From PZPK01 sp965230795 (lineage in GTDB: Bacteria; Pseudomonadota; Gammaproteobacteria; Pseudomonadales; Oleiphilaceae): DNA of 64,000 bases. The notes under the pieces are model-generated. The model was not told the origin of the DNA. It ran no database searches and saw only the letters and a program-made list of their open reading frames with translations. The DNA lies in assembly GCA_965230795.1 (NCBI GenBank), contig OZ246020.1, positions 4,092,001-4,156,000 of the forward strand. The letters run 5' to 3'. Made by a program: the position numbers and the translations under genes. Positions 57,496-64,000 of the stretch are shown here, in pieces. How positions within the stretch are numbered: position 1 is the stretch's first letter; every line of letters starts with the position of its first letter.

Positions 57496-57522
57496 CCTGC
57501 ACCCTCATTTTGAGAGGCCGCT

Positions 57523-57551
57523 ATACTAAGGAAATTATTTTTCAGATGCAA
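57523..57551 (-). promoter_or_regulatory. Promoter of the tRNA-tufB cluster
   Basis: TTGCAT (57546-57551) and TAGTAT (57523-57528) are 17 bases apart on the minus strand, followed by a GC-rich AGCGGCC discriminator that fits stringent control. The -35 lies within the last codons of the SPOR gene. Confidence 0.75.
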
Positions 57552-58176
57552 CACTTTTACAAAAAATTTGTCGCATTTCCGGAACACCGCTCAAGCCCTT
57601 TAATAACGCCGTGCTACGGGAAAAATCACCCCCATTATTTGACCCGGAAATAAGCACCCAAAACTCATCTTCAGACTTCTCTATTTCACGCATTTTTGTC
57701 TCATATCCATTGCGCTTCATTATTTTTTTCATACGCCTCGCAGAATCAATATTTTCAAAAACGCCAAGAGAAATATTCCCTTTCAATTCCCCATTTCGAA
57801 TGATAAAGCTATCAATCGACTTCGAATGAAACTCTCGTAGCTGCGCCAACGATTCATTGGCATTCGCAAAGGGGCCAAAATAAACCCAATACCCGGGCGC
57901 TTTGTCCACCTTTTTTCGAATGAGCTCAGCCTTTACTCCTTCAACAACCAACACACTCAACAACTGCTCACTTTTCGCCTCACCCTGAAGCGGCCCCACC
58001 AACAAACAACGCTCTCTGGATTCAGATGCACTCATCTGCTTACCAAGCAACATAATTGAAGCGATAGCATCAGAATCCTGGAAATGGGACTGCCCGGCTT
58101 GCTCCCTTGCCTTGAACCATTGCAACAGACCAAGCGAAACATTCAACGCAAATAACAGAACCAATAGCCACTTCAT
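57535..58176 (-). CDS. Membrane-anchored SPOR-domain-like protein
   Basis: A 213-residue protein. A hydrophobic N-terminal segment (about 3-19, WLLVLLFALNVSLGLLQWF) acts as membrane anchor or uncleaved signal. Residues about 58-190 hold SPOR-like repeats (CLLVGPLQGEAKSEQLLSVL, GYWVYFGPFANANESLAQL, GNISLGVFENIDSARRMKKIM). SPOR domains bind denuded peptidoglycan at division sites, but here the fold is only inferred from pattern. The gene follows coaX by 22 bases, as in Pseudomonas. Its end contains the tRNA promoter -35. Confidence 0.7.
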   Translation of the reverse strand: MKWLLVLLFALNVSLGLLQWFKAREQAGQSHFQDSDAIASIMLLGKQMSASESRERCLLVGPLQGEAKSEQLLSVLVVEGVKAELIRKKVDKAPGYWVYFGPFANANESLAQLREFHSKSIDSFIIRNGELKGNISLGVFENIDSARRMKKIMKRNGYETKMREIEKSEDEFWVLISGSNNGGDFSRSTALLKGLSGVPEMRQIFCKSVASEK

Positions 58177-58198
58177 TTAAGAAATCCCTGTTATCAAT

Positions 58199-58945
58199 TT
58201 AGAAAGGACAAACAGCCTGCAAACCCTCAAAAACCAGATCAGGTTCATAACGCCAATCGACATCCTCGATGAGACCAAGATCGCCAATTCCTCCCCCGGT
58301 CAGAAAAAAATGACTGATCCCCATGCGACGACCTTGATCCACCATCGCTCGAACTGACGCAGCCACCGACAAACGCAGTCCATTGTCGACACATGCTCCC
58401 GTGCTGCAACCAGGCTCAAGCCCCCCTTCGGACACATCATTATTGGCAACCCGGGACGTCCCGCCAAACAAGGCTGAGCGACTTAGCGCCAGCCCAGGTA
58501 TTATGTAACCTCCAAGATGCTTCCCTAAAGCACTGACATAGTCGGATGTTATGGCGCTGCCACAATCAATTACCACAACACCCGACTGGACAAGCTGATA
58601 GGCACCAGCCATAACCAGGCACCTGTCTACACCCAACCGACTCACATCCTGATAGCAGAATTGGACACCAGCCATCTCAGGCCTCTGTTCCGCTATATAT
58701 ATAGAAGAGGGATCCAGTCGGACAGCGAATAACTCAATGACATAGGACGTAAACTCATCTGCGAGAACGGACGCCACCCTGAGCCCGGAAATACCTTGCT
58801 TAAACGCAACCAAATCCGTAGCCAGATCCTGATAACTGGCAGAGGCCACATGCCCCCTCGCCGCCACGATCCCAGACTCTCCGATCAATCGCCATTTGGT
58901 TCGCGTATTGCCCGCATCTATCTCAAGTATCATTTGGCCGGACAC
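58199..58945 (-). CDS. coaX: Type III pantothenate kinase
   Basis: A 248-residue CoaX catalysing ATP-dependent phosphorylation of pantothenate, the first step of coenzyme A synthesis. The actin-like ATPase motifs are DAGNTRTKW (phosphate 1), LGVDRCLVMAGAY and VVIDCGSAITSDYV, and the adenosine-binding TGGGIGDL is near the end. GTG at 58945 is preferred because AGGAG lies just upstream; an ATG four codons later also fits. It overlaps the birA end by 23 bases. Confidence 0.95.
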   Translation of the reverse strand: MSGQMILEIDAGNTRTKWRLIGESGIVAARGHVASASYQDLATDLVAFKQGISGLRVASVLADEFTSYVIELFAVRLDPSSIYIAEQRPEMAGVQFCYQDVSRLGVDRCLVMAGAYQLVQSGVVVIDCGSAITSDYVSALGKHLGGYIIPGLALSRSALFGGTSRVANNDVSEGGLEPGCSTGACVDNGLRLSVAASVRAMVDQGRRMGISHFFLTGGGIGDLGLIEDVDWRYEPDLVFEGLQAVCPF

Positions 58946-59891
58946 TCACTTCTCCTGCACTGACCGCTTTAATCTCATTATCACTTCGCATCAGCAACGC
59001 ACCAGACACGTCAACACCCATAGCTTCGCCTGACTCACCACCCCCCACTATTGATATACGCCGGCCCAGCAGAACATCATGCGCCATCCACTCATCCAGA
59101 AACCCCGAAAAACCGGAAACCTTGAACACTCCCATCACCTGACAGAAATGCTCTACCAATGCTGTCGCCAGTATGTTTTTGGAACAGGAGGGCAGCACAC
59201 TGGAAAGAGATATCCACGGCTGATCCAACTCCTCCGCATCACTCTCATCCATATAAACGTTTAGCCCAACACCGGCCACCACGCGCCAGCCAGTCGTCGC
59301 CTCTCCCTGCAACTCGATCAATATACCTGCCAGCTTCTTATCATCGACCCAAACATCGTTCGGCCATTTCAGCATTGCGGCACTACACCCTACCTCCTTC
59401 AAGGCTCGTACAACCACCAGACCAACAACCAAACTCAAACCACTTAGCGACTCAACGCCACCTGGCAGATCAAACCCGACACTCAGATATATGTTTTTGC
59501 CGAAAGGGCTCAACCAGCTTCGCCCTCTCCGCCCCCGGCCCTGACGCTGCATTTCCGCAAACAAAAAACAGTAATCGGGATCGTCAGGCGCAGAGATTCG
59601 CTCCATCATGGACTGATTGGTCGACAACACATCAAAAGCAACCTCGATTCCAACCTGACTTTTAGCGCTGCTGGACAGAGCCGCGACAACCTTTTCCTTA
59701 TCCAACAAATCCATCGCCGATGCGAGCTTGTAGCCTTTACCCTTGACCGACTCAACCGTCAAACCGAGATCTTCGAGGTGTGATAACTGCTTCCAGATCG
59801 CTGCCCGACTGACACCTAGACTGGCACCCAATTCAGAACCGGAATGAATTTCTCCGTCTGACAGGAGATACAGAAGTGAACGAATGTCCAT
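58923..59891 (-). CDS. birA: Biotin--protein ligase / biotin operon repressor BirA
   Basis: A 322-residue bifunctional protein. The N-terminal winged helix (about 1-65, SGSELGASLGVSRAAIWKQLSHLEDLGL) allows DNA binding. The catalytic domain has the biotin/ATP loop GRGRRGRSW, the KWPNDVWV strand and the KLAGILIE motif, followed by a small C-terminal domain. It makes biotinyl-AMP, biotinylates the acetyl-CoA carboxylase carrier, and can repress biotin genes. A 10-bp hairpin sits six bases before its start and may mask its ribosome site. Confidence 0.96.
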   Translation of the reverse strand: MDIRSLLYLLSDGEIHSGSELGASLGVSRAAIWKQLSHLEDLGLTVESVKGKGYKLASAMDLLDKEKVVAALSSSAKSQVGIEVAFDVLSTNQSMMERISAPDDPDYCFLFAEMQRQGRGRRGRSWLSPFGKNIYLSVGFDLPGGVESLSGLSLVVGLVVVRALKEVGCSAAMLKWPNDVWVDDKKLAGILIELQGEATTGWRVVAGVGLNVYMDESDAEELDQPWISLSSVLPSCSKNILATALVEHFCQVMGVFKVSGFSGFLDEWMAHDVLLGRRISIVGGGESGEAMGVDVSGALLMRSDNEIKAVSAGEVSVRPNDT

Positions 59892-59894
59892 AAG

Positions 59895-59925
59895 AGAATC
59901 CGAGCCTATGAAGGGCTCGGATTAT
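59895..59925 (-). promoter_or_regulatory. Hairpin immediately upstream of birA
   Basis: AATCCGAGCC (59897-59906) is exactly complementary to GGCTCGGATT (59914-59923), with a 7-base loop. On the minus strand the 3' arm contains the only GGA near the birA ATG (59891), so the stem may hide the ribosome site. It lacks a strong T run, so it is at best a weak terminator for the upstream operon. Confidence 0.6.
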
Positions 59926-59957
59926 AACGAGAGGGGAATAAACACCGCAATGAATGC

Positions 59958-62510
59958 TTAGTCGAGCGGCGTGGCAGTAATATCCGTGGTCAAATCAAAA
60001 TTCTGGAACTTAAGCCCATACAACAAGGTTGACTCGCCACCAACCGGATGGACGAGATTGACCTTATCAATATCAAACTCCTTGAACTGAGTCTGAGTGC
60101 GCATTGCAATACCAACCGGTCGATCAGCATAATCCTGCGCAGTCATTGCACCCGGCGCGACATAGCGATAGGACCCATCCGCATTCATCACCTTAATGTC
60201 GCCCTTATTTCCCACAACGCCGTTACTGTCAGCGCCATCGGATTTTTTCACCACATGAGCACTCGCAACATCAACCTGATACTGGGAGCGGAACCCGTAA
60301 GTGTCGGTCAACCCATCACCATCATTGGTTGAAAAGTTATCAAATACCAGCTGCTGGCCTGACCCATTAACCGGAGATGCGGTACCCTCTCCGGTTCTGT
60401 TGGTTTCCCAGGTAAAACGATTGCGCTTACCCTCTATTTCATTTGCCGCCTGGAAAAATTTGGTGGAAGCAATGGTTAAGCCCTCAGATCCACGATCTTC
60501 CCAGCGACCTCCATCAGCCGCACAACTCGACGCATCCGAACCTGAACCACCAATACAAATTGCTCCGGCACCACCAGCCTTGATCAGTGTTTCGCTGCCT
60601 GCCTCATAGGACTCCAGGATCAAGCGACCGAAACTCGCCCCACTGGCTCGATCACCTACGCGAAAATCCGTCACATCCATTCGGCTCCAACTCTCACCCT
60701 CGTAGATGACCAGACCTTCGCTGGTGACATCGAGCATCATATCGCGCAAATGAACATCATAATTCAGACCACTTAACCACAGGCCGTTACCATCCGACTG
60801 CAGAAACGACGCAACCTCACCGTCGCTAACAGTAATATCCGAGTTGATCGTGATACCTTCCTGACCCTGATTGCCTCCCGGACCAAGAGTGATATGTCCG
60901 TTCAGAACCCCCTGCAGCGAAGGGTAACCAGACAAACCGAGCAAACCTCCCGAAACGCCGGGTATCGTATGAGCTGCCTGTTCCTGTTGAGTCTTCAGAT
61001 CTTCTATATCACCGGTACTTTCAGCCACCCTGTACCCTTCTACTTGATACCCGAATGCCAAGTCTTCAAAGCCAAGCCTTAAGCCATCGTAAAACTCCGT
61101 CGTACCAAGTGTTCCGGCAGAAGTAACATCAAGCGTCAGATCCCCATCCATGAACGCCTCAAAACGACTGAGCATCAACGAATTGCCATCGTCCATATAA
61201 ACAAAATTGGACTCATTATTCGGACTGATCACACTTAACTGAGTATCCAGACGCAAGCCCTGATAGCCCGCATCGGTGTTTCCGCCAGACTGCAAAAAGA
61301 CCTGATTTGTATATGGATTGCCGCCATAAGTCCCATCGGCAAACACCAGATTGATATCAAATCCGCCTATAGACTTCACCGGCGTCGAACCATCCGCAAC
61401 ATAGGCATCGATATTCGTCTTAGTCTCTCCCAACACAAAATCCTCTACATGAAGACTTGCCTCCAGACGCTCGAAAGCCAAAGCCAGACCGACACCATAA
61501 TCCTTGGCCGGATCAATCCCGGCATCGGGATCTTCCAACACATCGACTTGCAGATTGGTCAAGGCTACATTGCCCGACGCTCCCAAAGCACCGACCCAGT
61601 AACCGCCAGAGGCCCAATCAGTATCATCCCCCCAAGCCAGATCAAGCCGGTTAATCTGGGTATCTGCATTAATTGTCAGACCTTTGACCCCTGAAGCCCC
61701 ACCCGCGCTGACGAGCAAGGACGAACTCAGATCCATATTTGCCCACAGACTTCCATAGCTGGGAAGTTCAAGACCAGAATCCACGTCGTTGGTAACACCA
61801 TGGTTCAGAGGGTTATTGCTGTATCGAATAGCATCCACGCCCAATTCAATCAAGAGATTGGGCATTTCCAGATTCAATTCACCACTTGGCGTTGCGCCCA
61901 AAATTGTATCGAGGGAACTGATATCCAGAGTCATCCCATCAAGAAAAAACTCATTCCCGTTGGTACGATAACCAAGCCGGCCGTCAGTGATTGACACATC
62001 AATGTCATAAACACCTCCGAGTGCACCATGAGGCCCTTTGCCGGCATTACCGGTGTTTTGAATGGTGACCGAACCGTCAGCAACATAATCAAAGAAAAAG
62101 CCGCCCAAGCTCGGCGCCGTCGCACCCGGAGTAATCCCCGGCGCATCAACAAAGCGGATATCTTCAATCTCAAAGCGCGCCTGATTCTCAGAGGAGAACT
62201 CAAAAACAATCGCGCCATCATTCAATATATCAAGATAAAAACGATACTCGGCATAGTCATTGGGGTCCGCGGCAGAAGCCATGCGCACACCCTGAAGCGC
62301 AATACCATAGGTGTCGTCAAAATAAGCCACTTCGCCAATTGTGGTGCGAGCCTCCAGGTCCAGAGTCAGACCTGACTGACCGCTCACCCCGGACAGATCC
62401 TCATCTCCCAGCGCTTTCAGCTCACCAAGAGCCGGCATGGTGAAAGTCGCACAGGACAGCAACACCCATACAGACCTTTTTGTTTTTCGAAACAAAGCCA
62501 TTCCACACAT
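59958..62510 (-). CDS. Large secreted DUF6160-like protein
   Basis: An 850-residue protein of unknown function. A signal peptide (about residues 8-29, ending FTMPALGE) leads directly to LKALGDEDLSGVSGQSGLTLDLE, a D-x-x-L-x-x-V-x-G-Q-S-G signature shared with the next upstream gene. The rest is beta-rich and Gly/Asp/Asn/Ser-rich, with recurring segments such as GLTINADTQI, GITINSDITVSDG and GLRLDTQLSVIS that suggest a repeated beta architecture. Two cysteines close together (AICIGG, SSCAADG) are the only obvious pair. It starts 5 bases after the upstream stop; M4 (62501) is an alternative start. DUF6160 is my recollection of the family and was not checked. Confidence 0.6.
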   Translation of the reverse strand: MCGMALFRKTKRSVWVLLSCATFTMPALGELKALGDEDLSGVSGQSGLTLDLEARTTIGEVAYFDDTYGIALQGVRMASAADPNDYAEYRFYLDILNDGAIVFEFSSENQARFEIEDIRFVDAPGITPGATAPSLGGFFFDYVADGSVTIQNTGNAGKGPHGALGGVYDIDVSITDGRLGYRTNGNEFFLDGMTLDISSLDTILGATPSGELNLEMPNLLIELGVDAIRYSNNPLNHGVTNDVDSGLELPSYGSLWANMDLSSSLLVSAGGASGVKGLTINADTQINRLDLAWGDDTDWASGGYWVGALGASGNVALTNLQVDVLEDPDAGIDPAKDYGVGLALAFERLEASLHVEDFVLGETKTNIDAYVADGSTPVKSIGGFDINLVFADGTYGGNPYTNQVFLQSGGNTDAGYQGLRLDTQLSVISPNNESNFVYMDDGNSLMLSRFEAFMDGDLTLDVTSAGTLGTTEFYDGLRLGFEDLAFGYQVEGYRVAESTGDIEDLKTQQEQAAHTIPGVSGGLLGLSGYPSLQGVLNGHITLGPGGNQGQEGITINSDITVSDGEVASFLQSDGNGLWLSGLNYDVHLRDMMLDVTSEGLVIYEGESWSRMDVTDFRVGDRASGASFGRLILESYEAGSETLIKAGGAGAICIGGSGSDASSCAADGGRWEDRGSEGLTIASTKFFQAANEIEGKRNRFTWETNRTGEGTASPVNGSGQQLVFDNFSTNDGDGLTDTYGFRSQYQVDVASAHVVKKSDGADSNGVVGNKGDIKVMNADGSYRYVAPGAMTAQDYADRPVGIAMRTQTQFKEFDIDKVNLVHPVGGESTLLYGLKFQNFDLTTDITATPLD

Positions 62511-62515
62511 CTCGT

Positions 62516-63046
62516 TTAGGGTGTTGGGAATACCAGCAAGTTACCCTCCAGAGTAACGTCGCCGCCCATTTCAACCGTCATCAAATCAACCTGCTCGAAC
62601 CCCGCGTCTGTAGGCCGCGAGGTACTGCTTGTCGCCAAGGTGAACTGAAAATCATTGAATCTCAGGGAATCAGGCAGGCCGATTTCAATCACGTCCCGAT
62701 TGAACAATGCACCATCACCACCAAACCCTGAGGAAATAGTTTTCACCTGAAGCGTCAACCCTTCAAACGCCACCGAACCTCTCAGGTTATCGATAACGAA
62801 CCAGCCACCATCCTGTTGCGTTTGGGCAGAAATCCGCGCACCACAAACTTTGCCCGCTTCTTCACAACCACCAAAATAGGAATCGGATAACGGCCCACCA
62901 TTCTCGTTAATGGTCACCTCGCCGGTCAGATAAACGCCACTTTGACCCGTTACATCCGCCAAATCATCATCCGATATGCTCGCCAGCTCCGCGTTGAGGA
63001 TAGCCGGAGCAAGCATGACTGCGATCAACATCCAATTCTTACTCAT
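62516..63046 (-). CDS. Small secreted DUF6160-like protein
   Basis: A 176-residue exported protein of unknown function. ATG at 63046 gives MSKNWMLIAVMLAPAILNAEL, a clean signal peptide, with GGAG ten bases upstream; an 11-codon longer frame overlaps the preceding gene. The mature part opens ASISDDDLADVTGQSGVYL, the same signature as its neighbour, then a beta-rich domain (GGWFVIDNLRGSVAFEGLTLQVKTIS). Two cysteines (GGCEEAGKVCGA) are six residues apart. It is four bases from the upstream stop, so the three genes are probably translationally coupled. Confidence 0.65.
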   Translation of the reverse strand: MSKNWMLIAVMLAPAILNAELASISDDDLADVTGQSGVYLTGEVTINENGGPLSDSYFGGCEEAGKVCGARISAQTQQDGGWFVIDNLRGSVAFEGLTLQVKTISSGFGGDGALFNRDVIEIGLPDSLRFNDFQFTLATSSTSRPTDAGFEQVDLMTVEMGGDVTLEGNLLVFPTP

Positions 63047-63050
63047 ACTA

Positions 63051-64000
63051 TCAAGGCTCCAGATCGCGGAATTTGACATCCAGGTATTGAATCAACAGAC
63101 CTTCAACCTTTGCTGAACCAAGACTGGTGCCACTAATCTGCAAGTCATTCACCGCAATATTGCTGCGGTAGGCGGGATTACTGTAGTAGTCATCAAAGAA
63201 AGCATAGGCAGCATCGCCTTCCGGCGTACCGTCTGAAAGACCCGTCACGACATCAATGTTGTTGATATATTCATGGGTAATCTGGGCAATCTCCAGGGTC
63301 AATCCCCCTGTCACATTGTCCGCACCTATATAAAGAGGCTGGAACGAGTGCCCCAGTGCCAACTCCATTTGAAAGTCCTGCATCTTAACGCTTGAACCAC
63401 AGGCTTCGTCTGCCTGGGTACAGGTACTGATTTCCAACTCAGGCGTGTAAAAGTTCAGGCGAAACTCCGCCGCCATTTTACTTTGGTCTTCATCACCCCA
63501 GAGCCGCAAATATGAACCATCAAAGACCGCACTTTTCGCATGAAAATTAAGATTACGAGCAGGCTCGGCGTCGACATTGATTTCCAGCTCCAAACCAAGA
63601 TCCGGCCGCTCGCCATTGGCCCATGATCCGCTTGATGGGCGACTGGAACAGGTACCGCTGCCTTGAGTCGCGGAGGGATCAAGACAATCGTAGCCAACTG
63701 CACTATCCACTTTGGTGGGCGCAGAAAACTGCAGGACCGCTTCACCTGCCAAACCAATATCATCACCGTCGACCAGATCTACCTCAAAGGGATTGGTCAA
63801 ACGACCGATATTAACGGGGTCCAGCGTGGCACCATAATTACTGCCGGACCGGGCGACATAAAGCTGGTTAACATTGATGACAACGGGATCACCATCCTGG
63901 TTGGTCACTCCGGTGATACGAAATATTTTATCTTCCGAAGGATTGTGTCCGTGACTGAAGACGAAGTCCTCCATCACCAGGCCGATGCCTTGACCATCCA
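63051..64000 (-). CDS. Secreted DUF6160-like protein, 5' end beyond window
   Basis: The last 316 codons of a gene that is open to the window edge; the frame before the first in-frame GTG/ATG still reads DGQGIGLVMEDFVFSHG, so the true start lies outside. The protein is beta-rich, with cysteines at CLDPSATQGSGTC and CTQADEACG. The GIGLVMED and ITGVTNQDGDPVVINV style resembles the other two proteins in this operon. Function unknown. The signal peptide and signature would be outside the window. Confidence 0.55.
   Translation of the reverse strand, partial: DGQGIGLVMEDFVFSHGHNPSEDKIFRITGVTNQDGDPVVINVNQLYVARSGSNYGATLDPVNIGRLTNPFEVDLVDGDDIGLAGEAVLQFSAPTKVDSAVGYDCLDPSATQGSGTCSSRPSSGSWANGERPDLGLELEINVDAEPARNLNFHAKSAVFDGSYLRLWGDEDQSKMAAEFRLNFYTPELEISTCTQADEACGSSVKMQDFQMELALGHSFQPLYIGADNVTGGLTLEIAQITHEYINNIDVVTGLSDGTPEGDAAYAFFDDYYSNPAYRSNIAVNDLQISGTSLGSAKVEGLLIQYLDVKFRDLEP

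Overview
The window is a chromosomal segment of a gammaproteobacterium, probably of the Pseudomonadales/Cellvibrionales/Oceanospirillales group. The evidence is the Pseudomonas-like order birA - coaX - SPOR gene - tRNA cluster - tufB - tRNA-Trp - secE - nusG - rplKAJL - rpoBC - rpsLG - fusA - tufA - S10/spc/alpha operons, the uvrA / MFS / ssb block, and a complete MSHA type IV pilus locus, which is common in marine and aquatic members. No phage, insertion sequence, CRISPR array or plasmid gene was seen. Apart from glnL-glnG and uvrA, every gene lies on the minus strand.

Layout. (1) 1-1530: end of glnL (ntrB) and all of glnG (ntrC), closed by a terminator. (2) 1531-1960: a gene-free stretch with a long nested inverted repeat. 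(3) 1961-19846: one MSHA pilus operon on the minus strand, in transcription order mshI, mshI2 (pilN-like), mshJ, K, L, M, N, E, G, F, B, A, C, D, O, P, Q. It has a promoter before mshI and a terminator-type hairpin just after the major pilin gene mshA. Together the genes supply the inner-membrane assembly platform (MshI/I2/J/G), the extension ATPase with an intact c-di-GMP motif pair (MshE), the secretin and its partners (MshL/K/M/N), the pilin (MshA), minor pilins (MshB/C/D/O/P) and a very large lectin-like secreted protein (MshQ). (4) 19894-24939: ssb, a YajR-like MFS transporter, and divergent uvrA. (5) 24941-25132: 27 perfect copies of a 7-bp repeat. (6) 25226-55635: the ribosomal protein / RNA polymerase superlocus, with strong promoters before rpsM, rpsJ and rpsL and hairpins at operon joints. 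(7) 55684-57551: tRNA-Thr, -Tyr, -Gly, -Thr, tufB and tRNA-Trp under a promoter with a GC-rich discriminator. (8) 57535-59891: SPOR-domain gene, coaX and birA. (9) 59958-64000: three tightly coupled genes for large secreted proteins carrying a D-x-x-L-x-x-V-x-G-Q-S-G signature (DUF6160-like), the most upstream one cut by the window edge.

Most of the window is conserved housekeeping sequence. The least understood parts are the three-gene secreted-protein operon at the right edge, the 27-copy heptamer array between uvrA and rplQ, the structured intergenic element at 1531-1960, and several regulatory hairpins inside the ribosomal operons: rpsJ-rplC, rpsG-fusA, rplL-rpoB, and the alpha promoter set inside a terminator hairpin. 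The two tuf genes look identical in protein and differ at about ten positions, including GTG versus ATG start codons, which suggests ongoing gene conversion.
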